Assembly: GCA_036675275.1 (NCBI GenBank)
Contig: JAKFFG010000025.1
Location: 172,059 to 236,058 of the forward strand
Source of the DNA: Pollutimonas sp036675275
Lineage (GTDB): Bacteria; Pseudomonadota; Gammaproteobacteria; Burkholderiales; Burkholderiaceae_B
Reading direction: 5' to 3'
DNA length: 64,000 nucleotides
The notes below the pieces were generated by a model. The model worked only from the letters and a program-made list of their open reading frames with translations, was not told where the DNA came from and did not search any database. The translations under genes were made by a program, and so were the position numbers. Each line of letters starts with the position of its first letter. The stretch's first letter is position 1. This document shows, one piece after another, positions 35,453 through 45,900 of the stretch.

Positions 35453-37558
35453 TCAATCTGCGGACGCCGCGCCCATCAGCAACACCAGTCCGTGAGCCGA
35501 CACGTTGATGCTTTCATCTTCGACAGGCATGGAATCCAAAGCCGGATCAGCCGAGTCCAGCACGAGCGACCAGCTGCAGGGCGCATCCGGGATCTGGAAG
35601 TCGATATCGTCGGAGCCGCCATTGATCAATACCAATGAAAGCTCCACCGTGCCGTCCTGCAAACGGCATGCGCGCCGGAACCCGAGCACGCGCCCATCGG
35701 CATATTCCCAAGCCTCTTCGCCCATGACTGCACCATCCATGTCGTACCAGGTTACCCGAGGAACATCCGGCAGTACCTGGAAATTGCTGTCTTGGAAACG
35801 GGGCAGGCGCAGGGACAGATGCGATCGCCGCAGCGCGATGAGGCGTGCGACGAAGGCAGTCAGTTCACGCCCATCCTGGCTGTCGGCCTGTGCCCAGTCC
35901 AGCCACGATATTTCGTTATCCTGGCAGTAGGCATTGTTATTGCCTTGCTGGCTATTGCCGAATTCATCCCCGGCCAGCAGCATGGGCGTACCGTCCGAAA
36001 GAAATACGGTGGCCAGCATGGCGCGCACGACGCGCTTGCGCAAGGCCTGTATGTCGGGATCGTCGCTGGGCCCTTCTACACCCCAGTTATTGCTGAAATT
36101 CTCGCTATGCCCGTCGGTGTTTTCGTCGCCGTTGATTTCATTGTGCTTGTCGTTATAGCTGACCACGTCCTGTGCCGTGAAACCGTCGTGCGACGCAAGG
36201 AAATTCACTGAAGACCAGGGACGCCGGTGCCGTCCATCGAAAATCATGGGCGAGCCCATCAGCGACCCGGCCATTTCTCCGCGCAGTCCGGTTTCCCCTG
36301 CCCAGTACCGTCGCAGGCCATCACGGTATTTATCATTCCACTCGGCGAAGCTGGGAGGATGGTTGCCAAGCTGGTAGCCGTCCGGCCCCGTATCCCAAGG
36401 TTCGGAGATCAGTTTCAAGCGCGACAATACGGGATCCTGCAGGATGGCATCGAAGAATCCCGATCCAGGATCGAAACCAGTGCCTTCGCGGCCAAGCGTT
36501 ACGCCAAGATCAAAACGAAAGCCGTCGACATGGTAGCTCTCGGCCCAGTAGCGCAAGGAATCCATCACCATTTGCAATACGCGCGGATGCGAGAGGTTTA
36601 CAGTATTGCCGCAACCGGTATCGTTTATGTAATAGCGTTCCTCGCCGGGAATCAGGCGGTAATAGCTCGCGTTGTCCAGACCCCGCCACGATAGCGTGGG
36701 GCCCAGCTCATTGCCTTCGGCGGTGTGGTTGTAGACCACATCCAGTATCACTTCAATTCCAGCCGCATGCAGGCGCCTGATGGCCAACTTCAAGTCGTTG
36801 ATTTGTCCGTTGACCAAGTAGGACGGCTCGGGCGCGAAGAATGCAAGTGTGTTGTATCCCCAGTAATTGCGCAGGCCGCGCTCCACCAGGAAATGGTCCT
36901 GCAGAAAGGCATGGACCGGCATCAGTTCAATAGCCGTCACTCCCAGCTTCAGCAGGTGATCGATAAAGCGCCTGCTGCTGAGCGCTTCGCAGGTCCCACG
37001 TATTTCGGGGCGCAGGTCTTCCCTTTTCATGGAAACGCCCCTGAGATGCGCTTCGTATATCGTTGTCTCGGCCCACGGAGTGCAAGGCCTGTCCTTGGTG
37101 CCCCAATTGAAGTTCCCGCTGGTCACGATGCTCTTGGGCACCAGCGCAGCCGAATCGCGGCGGTCCTGGCTCAGGTCGGCCTTCGGGTGCTGGACCCTAT
37201 AGCCGAACAAGGCATCGGACCAGCGTGTCGTGCCCAGCAGCTTGCGGGCATAGGGGTCTATCAGCAGTTTCTGGGGGTTGAAACGATGTCCGTTTTTTGG
37301 ATCGTAGGGTCCGTAAGCCCGAAAACCATATACCAGTCCAGGCCCGGCACTGGGCAGATAGCCATGCCACACTTCGTCTGTACATTCGGGCAGCACCAGC
37401 CGCCGGATCTCCCTGCGTCCGGCCTGATCGAAAATACAAAGCTCTATCTTCGTGGCATTGGCCGAAAATACCGCAAAATTTATGCCCAGGCCATCGCTAT
37501 GCGCGCCCAGTGGATACGGCAAGCCTGGATCCAGCTTGTCCGGTAAAGAGAGACTCAT
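35453..37558 (-). CDS. glgX: Glycogen debranching enzyme (isoamylase type)
   Basis: GlgX hydrolyses alpha-1,6 branches of glycogen or limit dextrin. The 701-residue protein has the CBM48-like N-domain (GLGINFAVFSANATKIELCIFD), GVSMKREDLRPEIRGT, VDGFRFDLGVTLGREGTGFD (nucleophile), LISEPWDTGPDGYQLGNHPP (acid/base) and NFLASHDGFTAQDVVSYNDKHNEINGDENTDGH, which is diagnostic for GlgX. Its ATG overlaps the glgB stop. With MalQ and TreYZ it forms the breakdown arm of the operon. Confidence 0.95.
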   Translation of the reverse strand: MSLSLPDKLDPGLPYPLGAHSDGLGINFAVFSANATKIELCIFDQAGRREIRRLVLPECTDEVWHGYLPSAGPGLVYGFRAYGPYDPKNGHRFNPQKLLIDPYARKLLGTTRWSDALFGYRVQHPKADLSQDRRDSAALVPKSIVTSGNFNWGTKDRPCTPWAETTIYEAHLRGVSMKREDLRPEIRGTCEALSSRRFIDHLLKLGVTAIELMPVHAFLQDHFLVERGLRNYWGYNTLAFFAPEPSYLVNGQINDLKLAIRRLHAAGIEVILDVVYNHTAEGNELGPTLSWRGLDNASYYRLIPGEERYYINDTGCGNTVNLSHPRVLQMVMDSLRYWAESYHVDGFRFDLGVTLGREGTGFDPGSGFFDAILQDPVLSRLKLISEPWDTGPDGYQLGNHPPSFAEWNDKYRDGLRRYWAGETGLRGEMAGSLMGSPMIFDGRHRRPWSSVNFLASHDGFTAQDVVSYNDKHNEINGDENTDGHSENFSNNWGVEGPSDDPDIQALRKRVVRAMLATVFLSDGTPMLLAGDEFGNSQQGNNNAYCQDNEISWLDWAQADSQDGRELTAFVARLIALRRSHLSLRLPRFQDSNFQVLPDVPRVTWYDMDGAVMGEEAWEYADGRVLGFRRACRLQDGTVELSLVLINGGSDDIDFQIPDAPCSWSLVLDSADPALDSMPVEDESINVSAHGLVLLMGAASAD

Positions 37559-39507
37559 GATCGAAATCCTTCGGGGACGATTATTACGGTGGCCAGTGGC
37601 GGCAACACGAGGGCGAGGGATTGCTCATGTCCATGCAGGGGATGATCGCTGGTCGTGGCCCCGCCGCCGTTTCCCATATTCCCGCCGCCATAGAGTTCGG
37701 CATCCGTATTGAGCAGCTCGACCCAGCGTCCCGCGACCGGAACGCCGACCCTGTAATCGGTACGCGGAACCGGCGTCATATTGCTGACGACCAGCGCGCA
37801 GGATTCGCCATGCTTGCGCAAGAATGCAAACACACTGTTCTGCTGATCGTCGCCTATGATCCACGCGAAGCCTTGCGGATCGGTGTCGCTGCCGTAAAGT
37901 GCCGGGGTAGCGCGATACATCGTATTCAGGTCCCGTACCAGCCTCTGCACGCCGGCATGATGGGCGTCGTGCAGCGCTGCCCAATCCAGTTGGGTGTCGT
38001 GGTTCCATTCATGCGTCTGCGCCAGTTCCGCGCCCATGAACAGCAGCTTCTTGCCGGGATGTCCGAACATGAAGCCAAAATAGGCCCGCAAATTCGCGAA
38101 ACGCTGCCAGCGGTCGCCCGGCATTTTGCCCAACAGCGAACCCTTGCCATGCACGACTTCGTCGTGCGAAAGCGGCAGCACGAATCGCTCGGAGTAGGCG
38201 TATATCATGCCGAAAGTCATGTCGTGGTGGTGAAAGCGCCTATGGATGGGCTCGTATTGCATATAACGCAGCGTGTCGTGCATCCATCCCATATTCCACT
38301 TGTACTGGAATCCCAGTCCCCCGACAGCCTGGCTGGCGGTCACACCGGGCCAGGCGGTAGACTCCTCGGCGATCATGATGGCACCCGGGCTGCGTTCGGG
38401 CACGACCGAGTTGAGCTGCTGAAGAAAGTCGACGGCTTCAAGATTCTCGCGTCCGCCATGGCGATTGGGCGTCCATTGCCCCGGCTCGCGGCTATAGTCC
38501 AGATACAGCATGGACGCCACCGCATCGACCCGCAAACCGTCGACGTGGTAGCGCTGCACCCATTCGAGCGCGCTGCAAAGCAAAAAATTCCTGACTTCAT
38601 TGCGGCCCATGTTGTAGATCAGGGTATTCCAGTCTGGATGGAAACCTTGCTTGGGGTCGGCATGCTCGTAGAGCGCCGTACCATCGAAGTCGGCAAGGCC
38701 GTGCAGGTCGGACGGGAAATGAGCCGGCACCCAATCCAGAATAAGGGCCAGGCCGGCGCGGTGGCAATCGTCGACGAATCCGGCAAAATCCGCAGGAGTG
38801 CCATAACGCGCAGAAGGCGCATACATGCCCAGTGGCTGATATCCCCAGGATCCCCCGAAAGGATGCTCGGTAATCGGCAGCAGTTCCAGGTGGGTAAAGC
38901 CCATCTCCGTCGCATACTCGATCAAGCGCTTGCCGGCCACCCGCCATGTGCTGTTTGCACCGTCAGCAGTCATCCATGACCCGAAATGCACTTCATAGAT
39001 CGACATAGGAGCATCGGGCTGCTGGCGCCGTCCGCGCTCCGCCATCCATGACTCGTCGGTCCATTCGAAAGCCGCCGGTTCGGCAACTACTGAAGCGGTC
39101 GCGGGCGGCATCTCGGTCTGGCGCGCCAACGGGTCCGCCTTGAGCGGAAGCAAGGTTCCGTCGCGAGCAATTATCTCGAATTTGTAGCGATTCCCCGGCA
39201 CGACGCCGGGCACGAAAACCTCCCAGACACCACACTCGCGCCGCAGGTTCATGGGATTGCGCCTTCCGTCCCACGAATTGAAATCCCCCACCACTGCCAC
39301 GCGCTGTGCGTTGGGCGCCCACACGGCGAACCGCGCGCCGCTGTTGCCATCGATTTCCATCACATGGGCGCCCAGACAGTCCGCGAGCTGCCAGTGCTGC
39401 CCCTCCGCCACCAGATGCATATCCAGCTCACCCAGCAGGGGCCGAAATCCATGTGCGCCTTCATCGCGCTGGATTTTCTGCGTGTCGATCATCGGTTTTT
39501 CTGTCAT
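37555..39507 (-). CDS. glgB: 1,4-alpha-glucan branching enzyme
   Basis: GlgB introduces alpha-1,6 branches into linear glucan. The 650-residue protein has an N-terminal CBM48 module (GARFAVWAPNAQRVAVVGDFNSWDGRRNPM) and the GH13 barrel with GSWGYQPLGMYAPSARYGTP, VDGLRVDAVASMLYLDYSR (nucleophile), MIAEESTAWPGVT (acid/base) and LPLSHDEVVHGKGSL. It lacks the extra N1 domain of some enzymes. The start at 39507 is supported by an ATGA overlap with the treS stop; a second in-frame ATG five codons on is possible. Confidence 0.95.
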   Translation of the reverse strand: MTEKPMIDTQKIQRDEGAHGFRPLLGELDMHLVAEGQHWQLADCLGAHVMEIDGNSGARFAVWAPNAQRVAVVGDFNSWDGRRNPMNLRRECGVWEVFVPGVVPGNRYKFEIIARDGTLLPLKADPLARQTEMPPATASVVAEPAAFEWTDESWMAERGRRQQPDAPMSIYEVHFGSWMTADGANSTWRVAGKRLIEYATEMGFTHLELLPITEHPFGGSWGYQPLGMYAPSARYGTPADFAGFVDDCHRAGLALILDWVPAHFPSDLHGLADFDGTALYEHADPKQGFHPDWNTLIYNMGRNEVRNFLLCSALEWVQRYHVDGLRVDAVASMLYLDYSREPGQWTPNRHGGRENLEAVDFLQQLNSVVPERSPGAIMIAEESTAWPGVTASQAVGGLGFQYKWNMGWMHDTLRYMQYEPIHRRFHHHDMTFGMIYAYSERFVLPLSHDEVVHGKGSLLGKMPGDRWQRFANLRAYFGFMFGHPGKKLLFMGAELAQTHEWNHDTQLDWAALHDAHHAGVQRLVRDLNTMYRATPALYGSDTDPQGFAWIIGDDQQNSVFAFLRKHGESCALVVSNMTPVPRTDYRVGVPVAGRWVELLNTDAELYGGGNMGNGGGATTSDHPLHGHEQSLALVLPPLATVIIVPEGFRS

Positions 39508-42500
39508 GTCGAATTTCCTTCATCAGCCTGCGCAAGCAGACGTCTGGCAACGCGGACGAGACCGGCCAGCGGGATGGAAACCCAATCCGGTCGGTGGGCC
39601 ACTTCGTAGCAAATCTCGTACGCGGCCTTCTCGAACAAAGCCAGATCGAGCAGTTGTTCCTGCACGGCCCGCGACTGCGGCAAGGACCCGGCCGCATCGG
39701 CTTGCATATCTTCCTGGTCGGCTGCGGCCGTGGCAGCTTCATCCAGCGTCAGATAGTAGGCATCCAGGAAGGCGTTCGTCGCCGTCACGCAGAACTGTTC
39801 CAACAGCTCCTGTTGATGCTGCTGCAATGTGGCCACAGGACTCGATACGGGTGTTTCCTGCGCCGCGGCATTATCCACAGAGGCGTCTGCTTCCGAAGGC
39901 AGCGTCGAGTCTGTAACGGTATGCTGGGTCGCCCGGAAAGCGGCGGTGGCATAGTCGAACGAACGCATCAAGCCGGCCACATCGCGCCAAGGGCTCGTCT
40001 TGCTACGTCGCTCGCTCAACGGACGTACCGGCTCACCCTCGAAATCAATCAGATAGACATCGTTTTGCGCAATCAGGACCTGGCCAAGATGGAAATCGCC
40101 ATGTATACGGGTGCGCAAGGACTCGGCCGACAACTGCGCGCGCCGGTCGACTTCGGCGAGCAACGCGTTGCTGTTCTCCTGCAGTTCACTCAGGTGGCTG
40201 CTCGCCGGCTCCGATAACGAGTCCTGGGCTGCGGCGCAGGACTTCAAGGCTTTGGAGAACATATTGCGTATGTCCTTTGCCCATGCCTTGGCATCACTGG
40301 CGCGCGCCCGCTCCGGCATGAACGCCGGATCTTCGCTCGGCTGCGCGAATACAGCATGCAATTGCGCAAGCCGGCGGCCTATCGCTCCCGCTACCGTGGC
40401 ATAACCGCGCAACTCCTCTTCATAGTCGGCCTGGCTCTCCCCTGTCAGCGCCGCATTCTCCAGCGTGCGCTTCAGGTAGTCCTGCGTCCAGCCCCAGGCG
40501 TCGCCCTGATTCGCAACACGCGCATGAAGCAGCGCCAGCGTGTGCGGCGTGCCTTCCGCATCGACCCGCACGAGCTCACCCAGCAATGCCGCCGAATTGG
40601 CATAGCCGCGCAACGTCAGGTAGCGCGTCATTTCGGCTTCGGGATGCACGCCGGCCACCACATGGCGTACCAGCTTCAATATGGCTGTGTCGGACAGACT
40701 CAAGGAGCTGTTGGATTGCTCGCCATGGAACCAGTGAATGTCCATATCGGCCGGCCACTCCACATCCCGCAACCCGGGTTCACCCTGAAAATACAGGGTA
40801 AAGCGTCCCCGGGATGTTTCGTAGGGAATTTCCCGATGTTCCCGCATGTTATCTAATACGGCCAGAGCAAAATCCGACACGGAGAATGCATCGGTAACCA
40901 GTCCGAGTTCAGACCCCCGACGCACCCGCGCCAGGGCGTACTGCTGAGGCATGGGCGCTACGGTCTCGGACCAAAGCAAGGCCAGCGGTAAAAAATAATT
41001 GCTGGAACCGCTATCGAGCTCGACCTGGAATTCAGCCAGGAAAAGATCGGTCTGTCCGGGCAGCGGAACGATATAGTCAATGTTCGCCGCCTTAATGCGC
41101 TTGTCGCCGGCAAACCAGCGCTGGCGCGACAGGTATAAGGGCAGCACCTCATTGCACAATACCCGGCGCGATCCTTCCATCAACTGATAACCGGCGCGCC
41201 GGCGCACTACCAGCGTGGCATATTCCGGCATCTGCTCGGGCAAGGATGCGTGCCATGTCGGCGGGGCCGCGCTGGTGCTCAGTTCAAACCAATAGAAGCC
41301 GTAGGGCGGCAGCGTCAACAAGTAAGTCAGTTCACCTATCGTGGGAAACGGCGTTCCGCCCAGCAATTCAATAGGCACCCTGCCCGCCATGGATGAAAGG
41401 TCCAGTTCCACGGGTTGCGACGCATTCGACAGGTTGGCAACGCAAAGCAACACGACGCCTTCATACTCGCGCAAGTAAGCAAGTATTTTGCGATTTCCCG
41501 GATACAGGAAGCGCAGGCTCCCACGGCCGAAAGCATGGGTTTGTTGCCGCTTGACCAGCATGCGGCGTGTCCAGTTGAGCAGTGAATGAGGGTCGCGCTG
41601 CTGAGCCTCGACATTGACTGCCTCGTATCCGTAGAGAGCTCCCATCAACACAGGCAAAGTGAGGCGTTCCGGATCGGCCCGCGAAAAACCGCCATTGCGG
41701 TCGGCAGTCCATTGCATAGGCGTGCGCACCCCATCGCGATCGCCCAAGTGAATATTGTCGCCCATGCCCAATTCGTCGCCGTAATACAGTACGGGAGTGC
41801 CCGGCATGGACAATAGCAGGCTGTTCATCAGCTCGATACGGCGCCGGTCGCGCTCCAGCAGGGGCGCCAGCCGCCGCCGAATGCCAAGGTTTATGCGGGC
41901 CTGTCGATCGGCGGCGTAGACCTCCCATAAATAATCGCGTTCGCTGCTGGTTACCATTTCCAGCGTCAGCTCATCATGATTGCGCAGGAAAATGGCCCAC
42001 TGGCAGTTTTCCGGAATCTCGGGGGTCTGCTGCATGATGTCGGTAATCGGAAAGCGGTCAGCCCGGGCAATCGCCATATACATGCGAGGCATCAGAGGAA
42101 AATGAAATGACATGTGGCACTCGTCCCCACTGCCAAAGTACTCCTGCGCGTCTTCGGGCCACTGATTCGCTTCGGCCAGCAGCAGCCGGTCGGGATAATC
42201 GCGGTCCATTACCGCGCGTATCTCGCGAAGCACGGCATGGGTTTCCGGAAGATTCTCGTTATTGGTTCCTTCGCGCTCGACCAGATATGGCACGGCATCC
42301 AGGCGCAGGCCGTCCACTCCCATGTCCAGCCAATACCGCATGACGTTGATGACTTCCTTCAATACGCGCGGATTGTCGTAATTGAGGTCGGGCTGGTGGG
42401 AATAGAAACGATGCCAGAAATACGCCCCCGCGACCGGATCCCACGTCCAGTTGGACTTCTCCGTATCGCAAAAGATAATGCGGGTGCCCGAATAGGCCTG

Positions 42501-42935
42501 GTCGTTATCGGACCAGACGTAAAAATCACGCGCAGCCGAGCCGGGCCTGGCCCGGCGCGCCCGCTGGAACCATGCGTGCTGGTCGGAAGTATGGTTCACC
42601 ACAAGCTCGGTGATCACCCGCAAGCCGCGCTGATGCGCCTCGCGTATGAATTTCTTGACATCCGCCAGCGTCCCGTAATCGTCATGGACGCTGCGGTACT
42701 CGGCAATGTCGTAGCCGTCGTCCAGGCGCGGCGAGGGATAGAACGGCAGCAGCCACACCGTGTTCACGCCCAGTTCCGCAATATAGTCCAGCTTGGAAAT
42801 CAGTCCCGGAAAATCTCCCTTGCCGTCATTGTTCGCATCGAAAAATGACTTCACGTGCAATTGATATATGACAGCATCCTTGTACCAAAGGGGTTCATTC
42901 TGCTGCACTGTTATGTTCTTTATTGACCGAGCCAT
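39504..42935 (-). CDS. treS: Trehalose synthase/maltokinase fusion protein
   Basis: One polypeptide of 1143 residues carrying both enzymes that make maltose-1-phosphate. The N-terminal GH13 domain (about 1-560) is TreS, which isomerises trehalose and maltose: VDGLRLDAVPYLVEREGTNNENLPE, LLLAEANQWPEDAQEYF, FLRNHDELTLEMV and LYYGDELGMGDNIHLGDRDGVRTPMQW. The C-terminal part (from about residue 620) is a maltokinase (Pep2/Mak) with RWFAGDKRIK, the catalytic HGDFHLGQVL and LIDFEGEP near residue 950. The start is MARSIKNITVQQNEPLWYKD at 42935. It sits directly after glgE, which uses its product. Such fusions are known in several proteobacteria. Confidence 0.95.
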   Translation of the reverse strand: MARSIKNITVQQNEPLWYKDAVIYQLHVKSFFDANNDGKGDFPGLISKLDYIAELGVNTVWLLPFYPSPRLDDGYDIAEYRSVHDDYGTLADVKKFIREAHQRGLRVITELVVNHTSDQHAWFQRARRARPGSAARDFYVWSDNDQAYSGTRIIFCDTEKSNWTWDPVAGAYFWHRFYSHQPDLNYDNPRVLKEVINVMRYWLDMGVDGLRLDAVPYLVEREGTNNENLPETHAVLREIRAVMDRDYPDRLLLAEANQWPEDAQEYFGSGDECHMSFHFPLMPRMYMAIARADRFPITDIMQQTPEIPENCQWAIFLRNHDELTLEMVTSSERDYLWEVYAADRQARINLGIRRRLAPLLERDRRRIELMNSLLLSMPGTPVLYYGDELGMGDNIHLGDRDGVRTPMQWTADRNGGFSRADPERLTLPVLMGALYGYEAVNVEAQQRDPHSLLNWTRRMLVKRQQTHAFGRGSLRFLYPGNRKILAYLREYEGVVLLCVANLSNASQPVELDLSSMAGRVPIELLGGTPFPTIGELTYLLTLPPYGFYWFELSTSAAPPTWHASLPEQMPEYATLVVRRRAGYQLMEGSRRVLCNEVLPLYLSRQRWFAGDKRIKAANIDYIVPLPGQTDLFLAEFQVELDSGSSNYFLPLALLWSETVAPMPQQYALARVRRGSELGLVTDAFSVSDFALAVLDNMREHREIPYETSRGRFTLYFQGEPGLRDVEWPADMDIHWFHGEQSNSSLSLSDTAILKLVRHVVAGVHPEAEMTRYLTLRGYANSAALLGELVRVDAEGTPHTLALLHARVANQGDAWGWTQDYLKRTLENAALTGESQADYEEELRGYATVAGAIGRRLAQLHAVFAQPSEDPAFMPERARASDAKAWAKDIRNMFSKALKSCAAAQDSLSEPASSHLSELQENSNALLAEVDRRAQLSAESLRTRIHGDFHLGQVLIAQNDVYLIDFEGEPVRPLSERRSKTSPWRDVAGLMRSFDYATAAFRATQHTVTDSTLPSEADASVDNAAAQETPVSSPVATLQQHQQELLEQFCVTATNAFLDAYYLTLDEAATAAADQEDMQADAAGSLPQSRAVQEQLLDLALFEKAAYEICYEVAHRPDWVSIPLAGLVRVARRLLAQADEGNST

Positions 42936-42993
42936 AAGCTTCCCTTTCCAATTCACCCATCACGCCCGCCTATTGACGTCCGCAAAGAAAACC

Positions 42994-45900
42994 TCATGAA
43001 GGACGCACCAGGCGCCACACAAAAAAGGGACGCTCTTGCGTCAACTCAACGTGATGATGCTTCCCATGCAGGGTGAAACGATGATCGTCGAATACGTCCT
43101 GGACGTGAACCGTTCCGTTATCCGGAAGGCCCCATTGCCACAGGGGCAGTTCCAGCATGCCGGTCTGCCGCGCGTGCGGATCGAGGCTGATCGCCACGAG
43201 CACCACGTTGTCCCGATCCGGCGTGGACTTGGAGAAAAACAGCAGTTGATCGTTGTCGACCTTGTGAAACCGTATGCCCAGATGCGACTGGAGAGCGGGA
43301 TTGGAGCGCCGGATCTGGTTCAAGCGGGTTATCTCGGCGACAATATTGCCGGGACGGTCCAGGTCCCAAGAACGAATCTCGTATTTCTCAGAATCCTGGT
43401 ATTCCTCTTTGCCGGGAACCGCTCTCGCCTCGCATAACTCAAACCCGTTGTACATGCCCCATAAGCCAGAAGTGGTGCAGGCCAGCGCGGCCCGAATCAG
43501 GAATCCAGGCCGTCCGGAAGTCTGAAGAAAGTAAGGATTGATATCGGGCGTGTTGACAAAGAAATTGGGCCTGAAAAAATCCGCAACAGGCGCTGTATTG
43601 AGCTCAGTCAGATAGTCGGTGAGTTCCTGCTTGGCATTGCGCCAGGTGAAATAGGTATACGACTGAGAAAAACCCACCTTGGCCAGGCGATACATCATTT
43701 TGGGCCGCGTGAAAGCTTCGGAAAGGAATACGACACCCGGGTGCTGTCCCTGCACTTCCGAAATGAGCCATTGCCAGAAAGGCAAGGGCTTGGTGTGCGG
43801 ATTATCGACCCGGAAAGTCTGTACACCCTGATCCGCCCAGAACAGGACGACATCGCGCAAGGCACGCCATAGCGAGGCTTGCTGCGGAGCGCTTGCCAAG
43901 GGGCTGTAGAAGTCGGGATTCACGATATCTTCATAGCGTTTGGGTGGATTCTCGGCATAACGCAAAGAGCCGTCGGCGCGCCAGTCGAACCACTCCGGAT
44001 GCTGGGTCAACCAGGGATGATCGGGTGAACACTGAATGGCAAAGTCCATGGCGATTTCCAGGCCGTGCTCCTGCGCGGCCGTGATCAGTTCGCGGAAATC
44101 ATCCAGCGTCCCCAATTCGGGGTGAAGGGCATCGTGGCCACCGTCCGCGGAGCCTATCGCATAGGGACTGCCAGGGTCATCCGGACCGGCCTGCAGCGAG
44201 TTGTTCCTGCCCTTGCGATTGCGCAACCCTATCGGGTGGATGGGCGGAAAATACAGAACGTCGAAACCCATATCCCGTATGGCCGGCAAACGTGCGATCA
44301 CATCGGTGAAGGTGCCATGTTGGCCGGGCCCTGCGCTTTGCGACCGAGGGAACAGCTCGTACCAGCTGGCAAAGCAAGCCTGGCGGCGCTCCACCGTCAG
44401 CGGAAAAAGCACATCGCTCGCCGTCTCGAAAGACCGGCTATCAGCGGCTTGCATGGCAATGGCCAGATTTTCGGACAACAAGGCCATGACCTGGGCCGGG
44501 TCGCACTGTGGAACCGAGACGCCGCGTTCAGCCGGTCCACGCGAGCTGCGGGCACGCCGTGGCCGCGCGGCCGCCCCCTGCGGCTTGCCGATGGCATCCA
44601 GCGCGGCAATCAGCGCATCCGCCGCAAGCGGCTTTTCGTCGCGCACCCGTTCCAGCGCCGCACTGACAAGCCGACGCCCTTCCTCGACTTCCAGCGACAC
44701 ATTCTGGCCGGCCTCTGATTTCTTTCGCAGTTGCTCGCAATAGGTGCGCCACTCGTCGAACCACGCCTGCACACTGTAGCAATGACGGCCTACGCGTTGC
44801 GGTGCGAAGCCGGCCTGCCATCGGTCGTTTCCGGCGTGCTCCATGGGGACGGCGTGCCATTGCGTCTCGTCGGCCGCTCGCCAGACAAGCTGCGCCGCGA
44901 TGTGGTCATGGCCATCCATCAGCACGTCGGCCTGGACATTGATCGTATCACCTATGGTCCGCTTGATCGGGAAGCGCCCCTGATCGACTTGCGGACTGAT
45001 GTTCTCTATGGCAATCCGAGGCGAGCGCAATGCCGCGGTAATGTTTTTGCGTTGTTCACCGGCGGCATTCGCCGCTCGTCTCACCATTAAGGCGGGCACG
45101 GCCGACACTATGCTGTAGCCGGCCGGCGGCAAAGAGTCAGGAAGATCCTCATCCGCTGCCTCGCTCACCGTATAGCTGTCCGGCAGGCGTGGACGCAAGG
45201 CGCCCCATTGAACGGCCGCCGACCCGGCGTCGTCCGGATTGATTAGCAGGAGTTTCGCGGAAGAACCATTGCGAAAAAGCGCCGTAACATCCGCCAGAGA
45301 GCCCGACAACATCGTCAAGGCTGCATTGCGCACCTGCTTTTGCGCGATCCACCGATTTGCCTGCACCACCACTTGCTCACCGGCCAGCTCTTCGAAACCC
45401 ATGGGCATCAATATGCCATCGCCGGTAAAAGCAGCTGTCCATAAGGTGCGCTCCGCTTCTTGGCGGTCATGCTGGCGCCAGCTTGCTTCCCGGGCGTGCG
45501 TGCCGTCCGGATCTTCTATTGGAGCAAGAACCGATGCGTTTGCGCGCAGGCGCGCATGCTCCTCGACCAACCAGGAAGAACGGTAGTCCCACCAGGGCAA
45601 GGACAGGAAATTCGCTTCGAAGCCCGCCGAGGCCATTCCCGCCAACTGGTCGGGCGTCATGCCCGGTGTCCAGGCCATGAAACTGCATTCGGGGTGCTGG
45701 CGATGCACATGAGCAATCAAGTCGTGCCAGTCGGAGCCCGGCAAAGCGCCAGGAGCAAGGCAACGAAAGCCGGCGATTCCAGCCTTTGCCCATTCTTGCA
45801 AGCGGGTGCCCCACCACGACACCAGCTCCGGACTGGCCCGCCCCCGGTGCAACTTTGTGCGCAACAGGCCGATTTGCAGATCGCCGCGGGGATCCAGCAC